A stretch of 64,000 nucleotides of DNA from Colletotrichum lupini (lineage: Eukaryota > Ascomycota > Sordariomycetes > Glomerellales > Glomerellaceae): NCBI RefSeq assembly GCF_023278565.1, contig NC_064681.1, positions 682,001 to 746,000 of the forward strand, in the 5' to 3' direction. Under the pieces are notes generated by a model. It did not search any database. It saw nothing but the letters and a program-made list of their open reading frames with translations, and was not told where the DNA came from. Positions 46,654 to 59,685 of this stretch are shown here, piece by piece; positions within the stretch are counted from its first letter, which is position 1; each line of letters starts with the position of its first letter. The position numbers and the translations under genes are program-made.

Positions 46654-47292
46654 GATGATGATGATGATGAGGATATATGTAAGTCTCTAACAATCTCTCT
46701 CTGGGTTGAGTCTAGAAAGCCTGTAAGTTTAGGGTTGAGTGTTGCCCTGAGAAGAAGAGGGATACGGACGCTGTGGAGCTCAATCTTGGACGATGCTGAA
46801 CCTAGATTTGAGATTAACCACCAAAGCTTTCAAGATGTCAATTATAGCCTATTCTCGATTTTTCCACGGCCGCTCTTCGTTTCGATATTGAGCGATATTG
46901 CCTTGTCGTCTGATGAATATCCAGGAGCTCAAAGATGACGAAGGAACAAGTGTCGTCCGTGTAGCTGCGAACGGCGCCAGGGGACCTTGCCTTAGTCCAA
47001 TGTATCCCTCTCTTCCGGGGGCGGACAGTGAGCCACCCTATTGGCGTCGCCCCCACCTTTTCCACGCCACTCCACACTGAGGTACGTCCTGTTGCTTCCG
47101 CAGCTTTTGGAGCTCCCAGCTCATGCGCTTTGCATTTCTCGCTGCTCAGGTACCCTAGAACGGGCCGGCCGGACCCCAAAAAACCGAAATATCCTGACCT
47201 CATCATCCGTGCCGGCAAGCTCTCACTTGAGAAGGCCTCCCACCCGCATCACCACCGGGGGAACCACCAATCAACCAGCCCCGAACCTCGCA
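46654..47292. other. Divergent promoter region
   Basis: 639 bp between the starts of the UBX-domain gene and SURF1. A (GAT)n-like run at about 46653-46675 lies just upstream of the UBX start. No gene recognised. Confidence 0.5.
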
Positions 47293-48458
47293 ATGCCGCC
47301 TCCTTTACCACGAGCGCTCTTCCGGGCCCCAGGCCCCGCGGCGCAAACCTGCCTACGCTCAATCGCCCGTCCGAGAACATTCCCTTCAGCGCAATCATCA
47401 CCATCATCACCACGCGCACCAACGACCCGTAAATTCCACACCACTTCCCGCGCCCGCGCCTCCGAACCAGCCCCCGACTTCCACTCCATAGTCGACAACC
47501 CCCCCGAACTCGTCCGCGCAGGAAACCGCCACGGCCCAGGCCTCATCATCCTCGCCCTGATCCCCATCACAGCCTTCGCCCTCGGCACATGGCAGGTCCA
47601 GCGCCTCGGCTGGAAGACGGACCTCATCGCCAAATTCGAAGACCGTCTCGTCCGCGACCCCCTCCCGCTCCCGCCCAAGATCGACCCGGATGCCGTGGCC
47701 GATTTCGACTACCGCCGCGTCTACGCCACGGGCCACTTCCGCCACGATAAAGAGATGCTCATCGGCCCGCGCATGTGGGAGGGCGAGCAGGGGTACATGG
47801 TCGTGACGCCGCTCGAGAGGGAGGGGGAGGGCACGACGGTGCTGGTGAATCGCGGGTGGATCAGCAAGGAGATGGCGGATCAGCGGCGGAGGCCTGGCGC
47901 GCTGCCCAGGGGGGAGGTCACGGTTGAGGGGTTGCTGCGGGAGCCGTGGAAGAAGAACATGTTCACGCCTGAGAATAGACCTGATCGCTGGGAGTTTTTC
48001 TTTCCTGATGTGCACCAGATGGCGCAGCTGACGGGGAGTCAGCCTGTTTGGATTGAGGCTACTATAGGTATGTTGTGGCCTGTTTCCTTGTTTCCCTGGA
48101 ATCTGAGCTGCCTTCTTGGGGGCTTGCTCTACAAGATACAAAGCTCATACTCATACTGACTTTCTTCATAGAGCACGAGTTCTTCCGCATCGTGGACCTC
48201 AAGTCTAAGGGTATCCCTATTGGCAGAGCCGCGGAGGTGAATCTGCGGAACAACCATGCCCAGTACATCTTCACATGGTAAGTCCGACCAATCCCTGCTT
48301 CGTATATCATTCATCCCTCCGTGATGCCTCTACCACAGTCGGTACTGACATCCGACAGGTACGGTCTCGCATTCGCCACCTCAATCATGTTGTGGATGGT
48401 CGTAAAGAAACCCCCAACCGACACCGCGCGAAAGGTGCGCATGAATAAGCATTGGTAA
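47293..48458 (+). CDS. SHY1: SURF1/SHY1 cytochrome c oxidase assembly factor
   Basis: Three exons, 47293-48067, 48172-48277 and 48359-48458, give 326 residues. The first 55 residues are a presequence rich in Arg, Ser and Pro. The first membrane helix (IILALIPITAFALGTWQVQRLGWK) carries the family's G-T-W-Q-x-x-R-x-x-W-K signature. The intermembrane-space region follows (YRRVYATGHFRHDKEMLIGPR, then VLVNRGWI with the conserved N-R-G-W). The last two exons provide the conserved NNHAQYIFTWYGLAF and the second helix. The protein sits in the inner membrane and helps build the heme-a centre of Cox1. The tail ends M-N-K-H-W; the stop overlaps a GGTAAGG sequence that could act as a donor, so a further small exon cannot be excluded. 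Confidence 0.93.
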
Positions 48459-48526
48459 GGATTTGCTCGGTTTTCCCTCATTGGAGGGACCAACATCGCA
48501 GTCGTAGTGGGAGCAAGTCGACCTGT

Positions 48527-50378
48527 TCAAGTCACTTCCTCCTGTCCGCTGTCGGTCACGCGACGGCGCTTCTTCCTCGGCTCCGCCGGTGGCAGCGGCT
48601 TGGGCATCCTCAACTCCTGCAACAGCTCTCGGGGCAGGTGTCTGTGTGCCAGTGAAAAGGGGGTCGTCGTCGAGCTAGTCTGGCGCTGTCTGTAAGGATA
48701 TTAGACACCATTGTATTTGTACCAAAAGAACAAAAAGCTTGTGGATATAAAAAGGGAAACCCCCTTGCCCTCAAAAGACTGTCGATACCCCTGAATTGGA
48801 GCCTGCAAAGTTCGAATAGCGAGAACTTCAAAAGCAGAAAAGACATACCGTCGCATGAGAGTGAGCATATCACTCTCGTCAATAGTCTTGCGCTTGGCAT
48901 GCTTCGCGTACGCAGACAAATCGTCGCCCAGCTGCTCAAAAAACCAGTCCGACGCCCTCTGGATCTCGGCCAGCGTGTCCGGGCTAATCTTGGTCTTGCC
49001 GATGCCGCTCGACTTGGCAAATGTGTTGGCCAGCCACTTCACCACAGCGGGCGGCAGAGACGGGTACTCCACGTTGTACTTTGACAACTTTACGCCGCGC
49101 TTCGTCTTGCGCGGCCTCTGCTCATGCTCCTGCTGCGCGGCGCTTACCTCCGTCTGTCCGTCCAAGTCTCCTTGCATCGCTTCGGCGGGTTCGATGGGCG
49201 TCGAGCTGCGCATGTCGTAGTACGAGTTGCCGAAACCCAGGTCCTCGTCCAGCGGGGCCGCTGGCTCGTCGTCTACCGGCGCAATGTTAAGCGACGGCTG
49301 TTCGTCTGTGATTTCGGGCAGCGGTCGTGCCGGCGAGCTCTGCCCGTCCACCGCCATCATGAATGTCGTCTGGTTATCCGCGTCAACAGGCACCTCGAAC
49401 CCGAAATCGCTGTCCCGCGCTGAAGCCAGAGTCTGCCGCCTCAAGTCTTCCTCCTCAACTCTGTTGTTCCCACTCCGTCAGTAATGAACCCTCGCCACCG
49501 CTAAGATATAGCCGCAAGACTCACCTGTCCAACGTATCCTCCGGCTCCCTCCCCTCCTCGTCCAACGCCCCAACCTCAAACGCAGGAAAGAACCCCTCCC
49601 CGCGATCATCATCGTCGTCGTCGAGGCCCCCGTAATTCCTAAACTCGCTCAACCTCGCGCTCCCCAACGACATGCGCGACGGCTGATCCACATACGCCCG
49701 CCGCGGGAACTCAATCGTCGCATTCTCATCAATCTGCGACAACTCAGGCGCAACAAGTTCGTCCTCGTCGTCGTCCTCAACGTCGAGCGGTAACGACAAC
49801 CGCGGCCTATCGATCGGAAGCTCGTCATCGTCGTCGTCGTCATCGTACACCGTGCCCCTCCGATTCACCGTCCGTATCGGCAAACTCGCGCTCGGCCCCG
49901 TTGCTCTCGATCCGACATCGCTGGGCGACGAGGACGACGAGATGGGCTGCGTGGTGTGCTTCACCACGCGACTCAACCCGCGCAGGACATCGTGCAGCGA
50001 CTCCCTCCGCGGCCGGAAGCTCTCGCGGCGCTTGTTCCCGCCGGGCGTCAGCGCAGCGGCGCGACGCTGGTCGATTGTGCGGTATGCTGCGCGGGCGTGG
50101 GGCGTCGCGGCGAGGGAGCGGCGGCCCGAGGCGGAGAGGCCTCGGTAGCCGCCGGCTGAGCTGCGTAGGGAGGAGCGTAGCGGGTTGTTGCTGTTGTTGT
50201 TGGAGGGCGTGCGTGGGAGGAGGGAGGCGCGGCTGGAGGGGGGGTCGAGGCTGAGGGCGCGGCGGTTCGGGGTTACGGTGTCGAGGGCGGAAGAGAAGAG
50301 GGGGTCGTCGTCTTCTGCGCCGGCGGCTGCTGCGAGGCGCGGGTTGAGGGGGGTTGTGAATGATGGTGAGGAGGACAT
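48527..50378 (-). CDS. Kinetochore protein CENP-T (Cnn1 family)
   Basis: Three exons, 50378-49525, 49460-48849 and 48689-48527, give 542 residues. The N-terminal 410 residues are disordered: Ser/Arg/Pro-rich, with several TP sites and acidic runs (DDDDDDDE near 49835). In CENP-T this arm binds the Ndc80 complex after CDK phosphorylation. The C-terminal histone fold runs from about 420: VEYPSLPPAVVKWLANTF, then KISPDTLAEIQRASDWFFEQLGDDLSAYAKHAKRKTIDESDMLTLMRR. The last exon gives the conserved tail RQTSSTTTPFSLAHRHLPRELLQEL, which pairs with CENP-W and chromatin, then a basic end (KKRRR). The start at 50378 is the first ATG in the frame. The 159-bp intron 2 has an open frame beginning YVFSAF. 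Its stop lies 68 bp from the stop of SURF1 on the other strand. Confidence 0.9.
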
Positions 50379-52780
50379 CGTGTGGGTTTGGCTGGCGAGG
50401 GGGTCGCTGTGCGCCGGTGTGGTTGTGGTGTTTGTGCTCTCGGAAAGCTCAGGGTGTTGGTATGGATCTGCGTTGGGAGGACGTGGTGATGGTCGGGACG
50501 TGATCGTCCTGTCGCGAGACAATCAGGTCGCCGGACGGGCTTGCAGTGTGCCGACGTTAATCTGTCGCAAAAGCGATCGGAAGAGACAACGGGTGGTGTG
50601 GAGTTTGTCGACGGTGATATGAGGTGGGCGCGGCGTCAAGGTGCCCCCCACTGTCTCGGAACTTTACCTTGGGAAGACGCGACTCTCGACGCGCCTACTG
50701 AGGAGCGGCGGATGTCATCAAAAAGGCAGATTGGCGCACAGACCATTTTAGATATCCGGTATATCGGCCCCACTTCGCCGGTTCTTCAACGGGACACGGG
50801 GGTTCCTACAGCTACACTGTCCACAGGAAAGACGGCCAAAAATAAACCTCATCGACGAGTCCTGCCACTTGAGGATTTCAAAAAAGAGCATTGATTCTCG
50901 CAGGCCATGTCCACAAGAGTGTTGGCTTTTGGTCTCCTATATAAGGCAATTCCATCCCTAAGAGCCCATGATCTCCACGGCGCCTGAATCCGCGGCGTAT
51001 GCCATTTCCTTCTTCTTTGTCTTGACGGCTTTGTAAGAATCAACTTGCATGGGAAATTCTGTCTCGGCCCTCGCCGTGGTACTGATCAATAGGAGCTGCA
51101 ACACCGTCATGCTCAATGCTGTGTCTCGCAGAGTCTCACCAATACTGAAAGGTTGAATATCATACTCGATGGTCACCTTGATTGGCAACAGGGTTCTTGG
51201 TCTCCTCCCGGCCTTGCCCTCAGCCGAGTTCCGATCGTGATGATTGTATGCATTCCTGAGGGACGCTTGTCTGCCTGACATTTGTCTCTGCTTTCCTCTG
51301 GAGCCTTCACTGTGGCCGTCCTCACCAGGGCCTTCTCTCGTGGTGTCCCTAGCAAGGCATCCACCGAGCAACGACCTTGAGCAGCAACTTTCGCTTCTCA
51401 GATCTTCTAATATAAGATGGTTTCGCGGGTGTCTGTTCCATGAGCAGAGCCCGCATTCAATTATCTCACCTCGGACAATTCATAGTTCTCTCCTTCCTCT
51501 CCTCAGCTTCTCTGTTACTTGTAGCTTCCTCGATGAATAATCTCGGGATAAGTCTATCAATACGCTCCCTTCTTGAAACAGTGACCGCCCTTTTCTTCAT
51601 TTAAGAAAAGCTCAGACTAGCGCCCATCACCACTGGGATACCGAGTTGCAATGGCGGCGGGAGCTAGAGTTAGAGCCTGGAACTATTTCCCTCCTTGTAA
51701 AATCGACACTAGGTACAACATGACACCATAGCAAAGTGTTTATCCACATCGAGGCACTTGCTTGGGTAGGAATTAAAATTTTTCATTAACAAAGGATGGA
51801 GATGGTATATAGAAGTCATTGAATATGAGATGTTTGTACTAGGGACGTTATGTGACGACAAATTTCTATCTAGAGTCAATACTTTGGGCATCATTTCCTA
51901 ATATCTCATAACAAGATGACTACCAGCCCACGCTCTTTATTAACCCCAACCAACGCTCTTAAATTACCACTAGTCACAGCTCAAATATTCATCCAAGAAT
52001 ATACTCACAAAAGTGCGAGGCATTATTTGAATGCTATTATGACCTCCGTGATCAGCATATGTCGTACAGGCTCACGAACGCGTAGGAGAGCTTTCGTTCA
52101 TCCCCACCAAACGTATTTCTTTCTTCCTTTTGCCTGCGAACGGTAAGATCTGGGAATCCAAACCAACGACAGTTGTCTTACCTTCGGACCACGAGTACAG
52201 ATGACCCTTTTATTGCTAGTGTAGAAGCGTCGGCGGGCTTGGTCATATACGCCCTCGCCTATGCTCTCATAACCAGGGCTGCTTCGCTGCAAGGAAGCAT
52301 CTGCTCCCAAGGACCTAATCGATGTTTTCGATGAAGTGCTGCATTACGTATCTTAGAGAGTCGGAGTGCAGGGCCTGCTTTACCTGTTCAACCCTCACAT
52401 GCTATCTGCGGATCATTGCGGGAGCCTTCAATCTCGATTGTCATTGAGGCAGAATACTGAGGTCGATGATCGTCCTTTGGCAGTCCAGGGTCTGCTCGAA
52501 CTAGGCCTTCCAAATCCCGACTGGTGTCTGGATAATGCTCACCCGCTCTATCACGGAACTTCCGACCTCGCATTCAGCCTGTCTACCGAGGTGGAGAACG
52601 TTTATAGATTGTCTAGATTGCGGAGGTCATCTCTCCAAACATCGCGAGATAAGAGAGATATAAGATCAACGTGATCCGTCGCCGAAGGCAATGAATGCGG
52701 CCTGCGATGAACTACATCACCAACTAGAATCCACCTAACAATCACCTCACATCATAGCGCCCAACAATCAAACGCACACT
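50379..52780. other. 2.4-kb intergenic region
   Basis: Between the divergent starts of CENP-T and the SDR gene. The longest frames are a 137-codon one on the minus strand (50958-51371) and a 102-codon one on the plus strand (52366-52674). Neither has a recognisable domain, and both compete with frames on other strands, so I do not call them genes. Confidence 0.45.
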
Positions 52781-53824
52781 ATGACGGACAACCTCATCCT
52801 CTTAACCGGCGCAACAGGCTTCGTAGGCTACAAAACCCTCATCACCGCCCTCGAGGCCGGCTTCCGCGTCCGCTGCGCCGTGAGATCCAGAGCCGGCATC
52901 GACAAGATCCTAGCGGCGCCGAGCATCAAAAGCAACAACCCATCAAAAGACCAGCTCTCCTGGACAATTGTACCCGACATCTCCCACCCAGGTGCATACA
53001 ACGAGGCCGTCCAGGGCGTGACGTACATTATTCACTGCGCGTCCCCCGTGCCCACCTTCGGCAAAGACGAGCGCGTTGGAACGGAAGAGGAGGTGTACGT
53101 CAAACCCGCCGTCGCCGGCGTCCTCGGTCTCCTCGAGAGCGCCAAACGTCACGCGACAAACACCCTCACGCGCGTAGTCGTCACGAGCTCGATCGTGGCC
53201 GTCATTCCGATGGAGTGCTTCATGGGCCAGGGCCTAGACCGGCCGGCCATTGATGGAGAATCCCGGGTGGCGACACCGGTCGCCCCGTTCGGATCCGGAT
53301 TCGGAGCCTATCGCGCGAGCAAAATCGCCGCCCTGAGTGCTTCGGAGGCCTGGGTGAAGGAGCACGCTACAAGTACCAACTTCGACCTCATCTCCGTCAT
53401 CCCGGCGTGGATCTGGGGCCGCGACGAGCTATCGACGACAGCCGAGTCGCTCCTTTCGGGGTCAAACAGCGTGCTGCTCGAGTACTTACGAGGCAGAAAG
53501 AGCGACACGCCCATCCTCTCCAGCTTCATCTCCGTCGACGACGTTGCTGCGGCACACGTAAATGCATTGTCCCCATCGGTATCCGGCAAGCAGAGTTTCC
53601 TCTTGGGCAGGCATGTAGCCATGGAGGAAGCCAGGGCCATCGCAATGGAGAACTTTCCCCAGGCGTTTGCGGATGGCGTCTATAGCGCGGACGGCAGTCA
53701 ACCGACTATCAGCGTACCGACGGATGCTTCCGAGGGCGAAAGACTGCTTGGCCGTAAGTTTGCAAGCGGGGAAGACATGGTGAGGGATGTAGCAGGCCAG
53801 TTCTCGCAGCTTGTTGCGAACTAG
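52781..53824 (+). CDS. Extended SDR reductase (aldehyde/cinnamoyl-CoA reductase-like)
   Basis: A single exon of 347 residues. The N-terminus LILLTGATGFVGYKTL contains the extended-SDR nucleotide motif T-G-x-x-G-x-x-G (9-16), followed by a strand and RVRCAVRS, whose Arg suggests NADP(H). YIIHCASPVP and VVVTSSI mark the central strands and the Ser of the active site. The catalytic Y-x-x-x-K is YRASK, about residue 187-191. The substrate is unknown; close families reduce aldehydes, ketones or phenolic CoA esters. It stands alone between two large gaps with no polyketide, peptide-synthase, P450 or transporter neighbour, so a biosynthetic cluster is not supported. Confidence 0.9.
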   Translation: MTDNLILLTGATGFVGYKTLITALEAGFRVRCAVRSRAGIDKILAAPSIKSNNPSKDQLSWTIVPDISHPGAYNEAVQGVTYIIHCASPVPTFGKDERVGTEEEVYVKPAVAGVLGLLESAKRHATNTLTRVVVTSSIVAVIPMECFMGQGLDRPAIDGESRVATPVAPFGSGFGAYRASKIAALSASEAWVKEHATSTNFDLISVIPAWIWGRDELSTTAESLLSGSNSVLLEYLRGRKSDTPILSSFISVDDVAAAHVNALSPSVSGKQSFLLGRHVAMEEARAIAMENFPQAFADGVYSADGSQPTISVPTDASEGERLLGRKFASGEDMVRDVAGQFSQLVAN

Positions 53825-56800
53825 TCCTAACCTTTTGGAAGACTAGCATGTGCAGCAGTCCATGGTTGTCTTACTGGTTGTTAACCCTGTATCAAACGAG
53901 ACGAGGCTATGTTCCTCTAGGCTCTTGAGAGGGGAAAGGTCGTGTTGCATTCCAAGTCTCAAACCGGATCCAAGGAACAGATACAGTCGACGGGTATCTT
54001 GAAGCTCACAGCCTCACCTGCGACTGGGTGAGGTGAAGACAGACCCAGCTCGCCCTTGCCGGCGATCCCGTGCGTCAAGCTATCTGACAAGGTGATGTGA
54101 TGGCGTCCGTGTGCTAGAGAGCGTAACCGGGCACGATGGGGAAACGGGTACGGTTACATGTGAAGAAGCGATCTGTGCGACGTGCGGCGGATTGGACCGG
54201 GTTTGTGACGGGAAACAAGCGACACTTGTCGAGCGTTTCGACGAATGTTCTTCAAGAGCCAGCGACTTATATGCCTTGCCGGGTTGAAGGTCCGGAGGGT
54301 CTCTTCCTCAGCATATTAAGAATGGCCGCAACGCAAGAGTTGATGGGTTGAAAGTACTCGTCGCCAAGGAAGTCAATGATCTGACCCGTGTTTCCTTGAC
54401 TTGACAGGAGGTGTCTGACAAGGAAGAGATAGGACGGGTTAGTGTGATAGAGATCAGAAAAAGTCAGTCAATGTAGAACATATGGATAGCTCTGGTCTGA
54501 TGGTCCTGAAAGGCCTATGCCAGTGGGTCTGTTGGAACGTCGAACGGCGAGTCACTTGGCAAGTGGACATTTCCTCACGGTAGAAGCCCTCGAGGATGGT
54601 GATTTAAGACGGCTCAATATCTGTGGCCTTTGACGTCAGGGCGAGGGTAGATGATGTGAACTAATAGGTCGCCGAATTCAATGCCAGCGCTAGGCCGTTC
54701 AATCTCGGCGAATCAGACTAGGCGCCTTTTCGCCTCGAACTCGTCAATCTCAATATCGCGGAGCAGTAATACGGATACTCCATAATCTGTAGCGTGTGAC
54801 ATGACAATATGGATTTGAAGATGTGGATGTGAGTGAGAATGCGCATGTCCAGTTAGATGGATCAGCGCCAGAGCCGGGTACTCCTTGTGAGAGTTCGAGT
54901 CGGCAAGGTCGGGTGGACGGGTTGGAAGGCGAAAAGAAGGAGCTTCAAAACGTTCCTTCAAGTGTTCCATCAGAGGCAGAAGTTTGTTACAAGACGTGCG
55001 TCAAGTGGCGCCTGAACTCTCATTCTGGGGCGAGCGAGCGGGCGGGCGGGCGGCGAAGGGGACGGACGTTTCTCTTGCATGTGTGAGTGTGTGTATCCCG
55101 TACTCCGTACTGCGTATTAGTGTGTGAGTGAGTGTGTGTGGATTGTGGAATACTTTAGCCACAACGCGGCAGAAAGGCGAGACGAGACTGGTGATGGAGA
55201 CGGTTAGATGGAGATTGACAGGAAACAAAGGAGGCGTGACCCGACTCATCGTCACAAAGGAAACGGAAACAACGCCTGCGTAGGTACCTCAGGTCGCGTC
55301 TTGGGGAGCGACCTACTCCCGTGGTTCAGTATCCGTAGTCTGTAGCAAAGACCTTTGGTGGTGGGGGGCAGGAGAGTTGTCTCCAGGTTGGCAGTGGCTA
55401 ACTGGATTCCTAGAGGCTGCCGCGATTGACAGATATCGTGGCCCGGCCCCTGGCAAGTTTCGCAAAGCCTCCCAGTTCGATGGACGGGCCGGGGCTAAGC
55501 TGTTTTGAGAGTACGTATCCACTTTTACAGTCGAAGGCCTTTCCACCCCTTGACTGTGTCTCCTTCCCTTTCAGTTTCCTATTGCCTGTTCAGTGAGGTG
55601 ACGTTGAAATGAGAGAGCCTTCCGTTTCTTCAGGAAAGCATGGGTCCATCGAGGAGAACGGCAAGAAGTTGCTCGTGAGGGAAGGAAAGGGGGTCCGCTG
55701 TATCTGTATCCGTACCTGACGGTGTAATAGGCCGGACTGACCTGATTTTCTGATGATTTACTCCTGAACAGTCCCAAGGAGGGAAAGATGGCCGATGCGA
55801 TGATCCAAATTGCAAAGTGAGAAAATGGACGGTCGGCCGGTGCGATTATTGAATATTGGACATTGACGGGGCCCTCAGGGATTAACCAAGGCTCCCCTGG
55901 GATGCCGCGAGAGCTCCCTGTGCGCGCTACTTTTTAGCTCTGGCTCATCACGAACCGTCAGTGGTGACATTCGAGGTACATACCTACCTTGATTTCCCTT
56001 CCGAGCTTACCTTACCTCACTGTTCAAGCCATGAGAGAGATGGATGGAGCTTTTGACAAAGCGAGCGGATGTTAGAGTTGATGAGTGACTTCTGCATTAC
56101 CCCGTTGTGACCGTGATATGAAATGGCGGCTAGAACTCCTGGTTAACATCGTGAAATGGACCAGTAGAGTTTTCGTATACATCAGATCGGTACATACGCG
56201 CCTCCATGTTGGAGATATCGTCATCGTCATACCTGAACGACTGATCGGATGAGAGGAGTCGTGTCGAGTCGACATGATAGTGAGCAGGTCCCAGCGGCAC
56301 CCAATCTCATCAAGTAGGTAACACGATGCGCCATGGATTTGACGTTTGTTTAGCGCTTGACACATTTGCGCTCTTGTTCAGGCATCGCCATTCGTCTGGG
56401 TTGGTTTCTTGGGATAGCATCCCTAGCCAAGGTCATCGCGTTTCCAGAGTGAAGTTCTGGTTCCAAAGTAGCGGCGCCATCGCTTAGCTACCTAGGTGTC
56501 CGTAAAGGTTGAACAGTTTTCTTGTTTCCCTATCAACGTCTCATTCCCGTGACGATCCCAGGCAGAGTCCAGGTCGAGTTCGGTTCATTCCTCGAGGTAC
56601 GACATTGGCATCGTCATGAGCCGCTCTTAGTGGTTGGTGTTTGTTGCACGTACCTCTGAGTACCTCATCTGCCAGTGGCCCGTCTCAAAAACCCCGCCGA
56701 CAGCAAAGCGCCAATCGCAGCACCAACCACCGACGACGGAGGTGGGAGGTCAACACGGACCACCCACACCGCCGCCAACCACAAGTATCGGTAGGTATTG

Positions 56801-59685
56801 GATCCATCCATCCAGACAGATCCAGATCCAGACCCAGTCCGGGACCCAACACCAGCCTCTCTTTCCTTGAGAGTAAGAACTTGCTCTTGCCTCCCGTTTC
56901 CTTAACTCGGTTTCCGCCTCCAAGGAAGGAAGCAAGCAAGCGTGGGAAAGCACCTCGTACATCATCGCCGACCATCTACCTTAGTGTCTGTCGGCAGACA
57001 ATCTCCGCATGATTTCAAAGGTTAACACCTACAATGGAAGGACAAGATACTCCATCTCGCTCGCATCTTCACCTTCGTCCTCAGACGGGACCCGACCAAT
57101 ATTGACCACCAGAAATTCAGAACCCACATCTTACCTACCGTCCACCGTCCACCCCCCGAAGAATTCCGCCGCTGACTGGCCTGCGCCGTGCCCGCCTGCC
57201 GGATCTTGACCACCCAATCCAGCCTGTCCTCCTTCCCAAGTCCCAAATCCATCCCGCGCCTTCAAACACCTTCAAACGCAGTGCAGCGTCCACTGGTACC
57301 TTGCACGGTGCCTTACCTAAGGTACTTCGTGCAAGCCTCAAGTTCTCTCCCTTGGGCCTGTGAACCGCCAGTGACCTCCCACACGCGCCCGGCTGGTCTC
57401 ATCCTTCTCGCCTCACCTTGCACACCATCAGATCCATCCAGTCAATCAAATCAATCATCTGCTATGCCAAACTTACCTGGGTCTACTACCGTCCAGTAAT
57501 GAGTCCGTCAGTCTTCGTCTGGTCGCGACGCATTGCTTCCATTCTCCATTGGCAACTCTACCTAGGACCCCCAAACTCAGATATTGCGAACCTGTAACTC
57601 TTTGCCCTCTTTGCCGCCGCTTTCCCATTGGATTGGGATCACTGGTCAATAGGTCGTTACAAGGTAAAGCACGTTGACGCCGAAACTGTTGCAGCCAGGA
57701 GCTCCTTGCTGCCCGCGACGCACTGCAGCGCATCGCATCGCATCGCAGACCGCACACCGGTACGTGCCACCCATATGCCCCCCTCTGCTTCCCCTCCTTC
57801 CCAAGCCCGCGCCTGGTTATCTGTGTAAGTACCTCTCTACCGCTCTCTACCTACGTCGGGGGAGCAAGGTACCTTACCTTACATTCCCTAACCAAAGGTA
57901 CCTTGGTTTTCAGCGCTTCTTGCCTCATCCTCACCTCACTCGCCTCGTATCTTGCCAAACCTTTGCCTTCCGTTGCCTTGACTTCTATTGCTTGTTCGTC
58001 ACTTTGTGTTTGTACCTTACCTACCTAGCCGTTGTGTGCTTTCTCTGTACCTATCCATCATCCATCGTTGGCAATACCCGCCATCTTCTCCCAATCCACT
58101 ATAACCAATCTCTTGAAATCTCCAGTCAATCGTGCTTTGCCTCGATATCGCTCACTGCCACGGCCGGCTGCTTCCACTGCCACCGCCCTCTTGTCTTCTT
58201 TGTTGTTCAAAGTCACAACTCACACAACGTGACAACCCAACATCCCATCCCGTCTTCAGGTTCTCTTCAACACTCTTTGTAGCTTGCTGCGGCTGGGGCA
58301 CACTCCCACTTCTGACAGCAAAAGTAAGGTAGCCGCCAACCTCGAAACATTGAATCCCTATCCCATCAGCAGTGACTTCCTTGCTGCTCTAATCTGGATC
58401 CGTCCAGTACCAATACTGCGTACAGCACACTGCCTTGGTGACTGTCTCTCATTGCATCTTACCTTATCCTGGTGAGTGTTTTGTCCTGCTTGGTCTGGGC
58501 TGTCCTCGGGCTCGCTCCTCTTCTCTCATCCTTCTCCTCCCATCCGTACGGATGGATACTCGTCTCCTCAGACTCCTCTCCCGTTGTCCAACGCTTTCCC
58601 TTTCCCACCACCTTCTACACACCCCCGTCGGCTTCTCCCCCCTTGCCCTGTCCCAAGACCAGACAGACCCCGTACCAAAAGGTACCTACCTAACTACCTA
58701 CGTAGCCATTCCCATTCCACCTCAGCACTGCTCTCGGGCTCTCCTCACCTTGCCTTGCCCTTACCTCACCACCTCACCTCATACCTTTCCTTCCATTCCC
58801 TGGACCTTACGACGACCCTACCGTACTGCTACTCTAAACCGCCTGCCCAGCGCCAGTGTGCCCAGTGCCCACCCCGACCCCCTCCACTTCCCTTCCCTCA
58901 GGTTTCCCAATTGCCCCCATCCCCACTTTCTTTGCCTGAGAAGAAGGTTAGATATACAGGGTACCGTTATCACCCTTCCAGCTTCACCTCCTGCGGCACT
59001 AATCCCTTCCGCTGTGTCAAAACATTTCTGACCTCGACTTTTTATGCAGCCATCGGAACCCACCAGAGCTCAGACTCCCCATCTCCAGTCGTCTTTTGCT
59101 GCTGCCGCGCAGTGTGCCTGCTTCGCTTTCTTCTGCCACCTTACGCCAACTCTGCTCACTTCCATCTGTACGGATACCCAAGTCCCAAACTCTCACCTCA
59201 CACTCTCATACCCTTTGACTCTTTCTCTCGCCTACCTTACCTCGCTCTGTATCCGACCCTAACCTTGCCGTCAAACAGAGACTCGTCGTCTAGACCCTCC
59301 TGCTCTCGCCTCGTTCCTTCCGCTCCTGCTACCTGGAACCTGAATCTCTTTTGCCGCTTTGTCTGTTCGACACGACGCGACACGATACGACGCTTGTCGC
59401 CAGCCCAGGCCGCCCACATCGTACCATACTATACCAAAGCTCTCTATACCACACCCATAATTGCGATTCCTCAGGACCAAACACACATCTGAGCAACCAC
59501 CGCCTAATCCAAACGCTCGCCAATTCTCCTTGTCCCTCCAACCTGGTGTCACACTTGACTTTGCAGAATCCCATTTCGGATCGATTTCCAATTCGCCGCC
59601 GCTTCTCCTAACCCAACCTGCGAACTCTATTCGCATCAACGACTGTCGTGGAATCCAACTACACATCGTTCAGAATATCACAGAA
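53825..59685. other. 5.9-kb gap with pyrimidine-rich leader of RAC1
   Basis: The largest gene-free euchromatic stretch in the window. From about 57 kb to 59.7 kb the plus strand is strongly C/T-rich, with many TACCT and GGTACCT words (for example near 57298, 57870, 57896, 58010-58030 and 58680-58700). The long frames here (up to 338 codons at 58476-59492) arise because C/T-rich codons cannot be stops; their products are Pro/Ser/Leu-rich without family resemblance. I read this as promoter and long 5' leader, perhaps with introns, of the RAC1 gene. Confidence 0.5.

Noticed and set aside
50958..51371. 137-codon minus-strand frame in the CENP-T/SDR gap
   Set aside because: No domain or signal peptide; overlaps other frames of similar size. 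Not enough to call a gene without expression data.
52781..53824. Secondary-metabolite cluster around the SDR gene
   Set aside because: No polyketide synthase, peptide synthetase, P450, transporter or regulator within the window near it.
58476..59492. A 338-codon plus-strand frame and overlapping 198-codon frame upstream of RAC1
   Set aside because: The C/T-rich strand cannot easily form stop codons. The products are Pro/Ser/Leu-rich, several frames overlap, there is no proper ATG for the longest, and no family resemblance.
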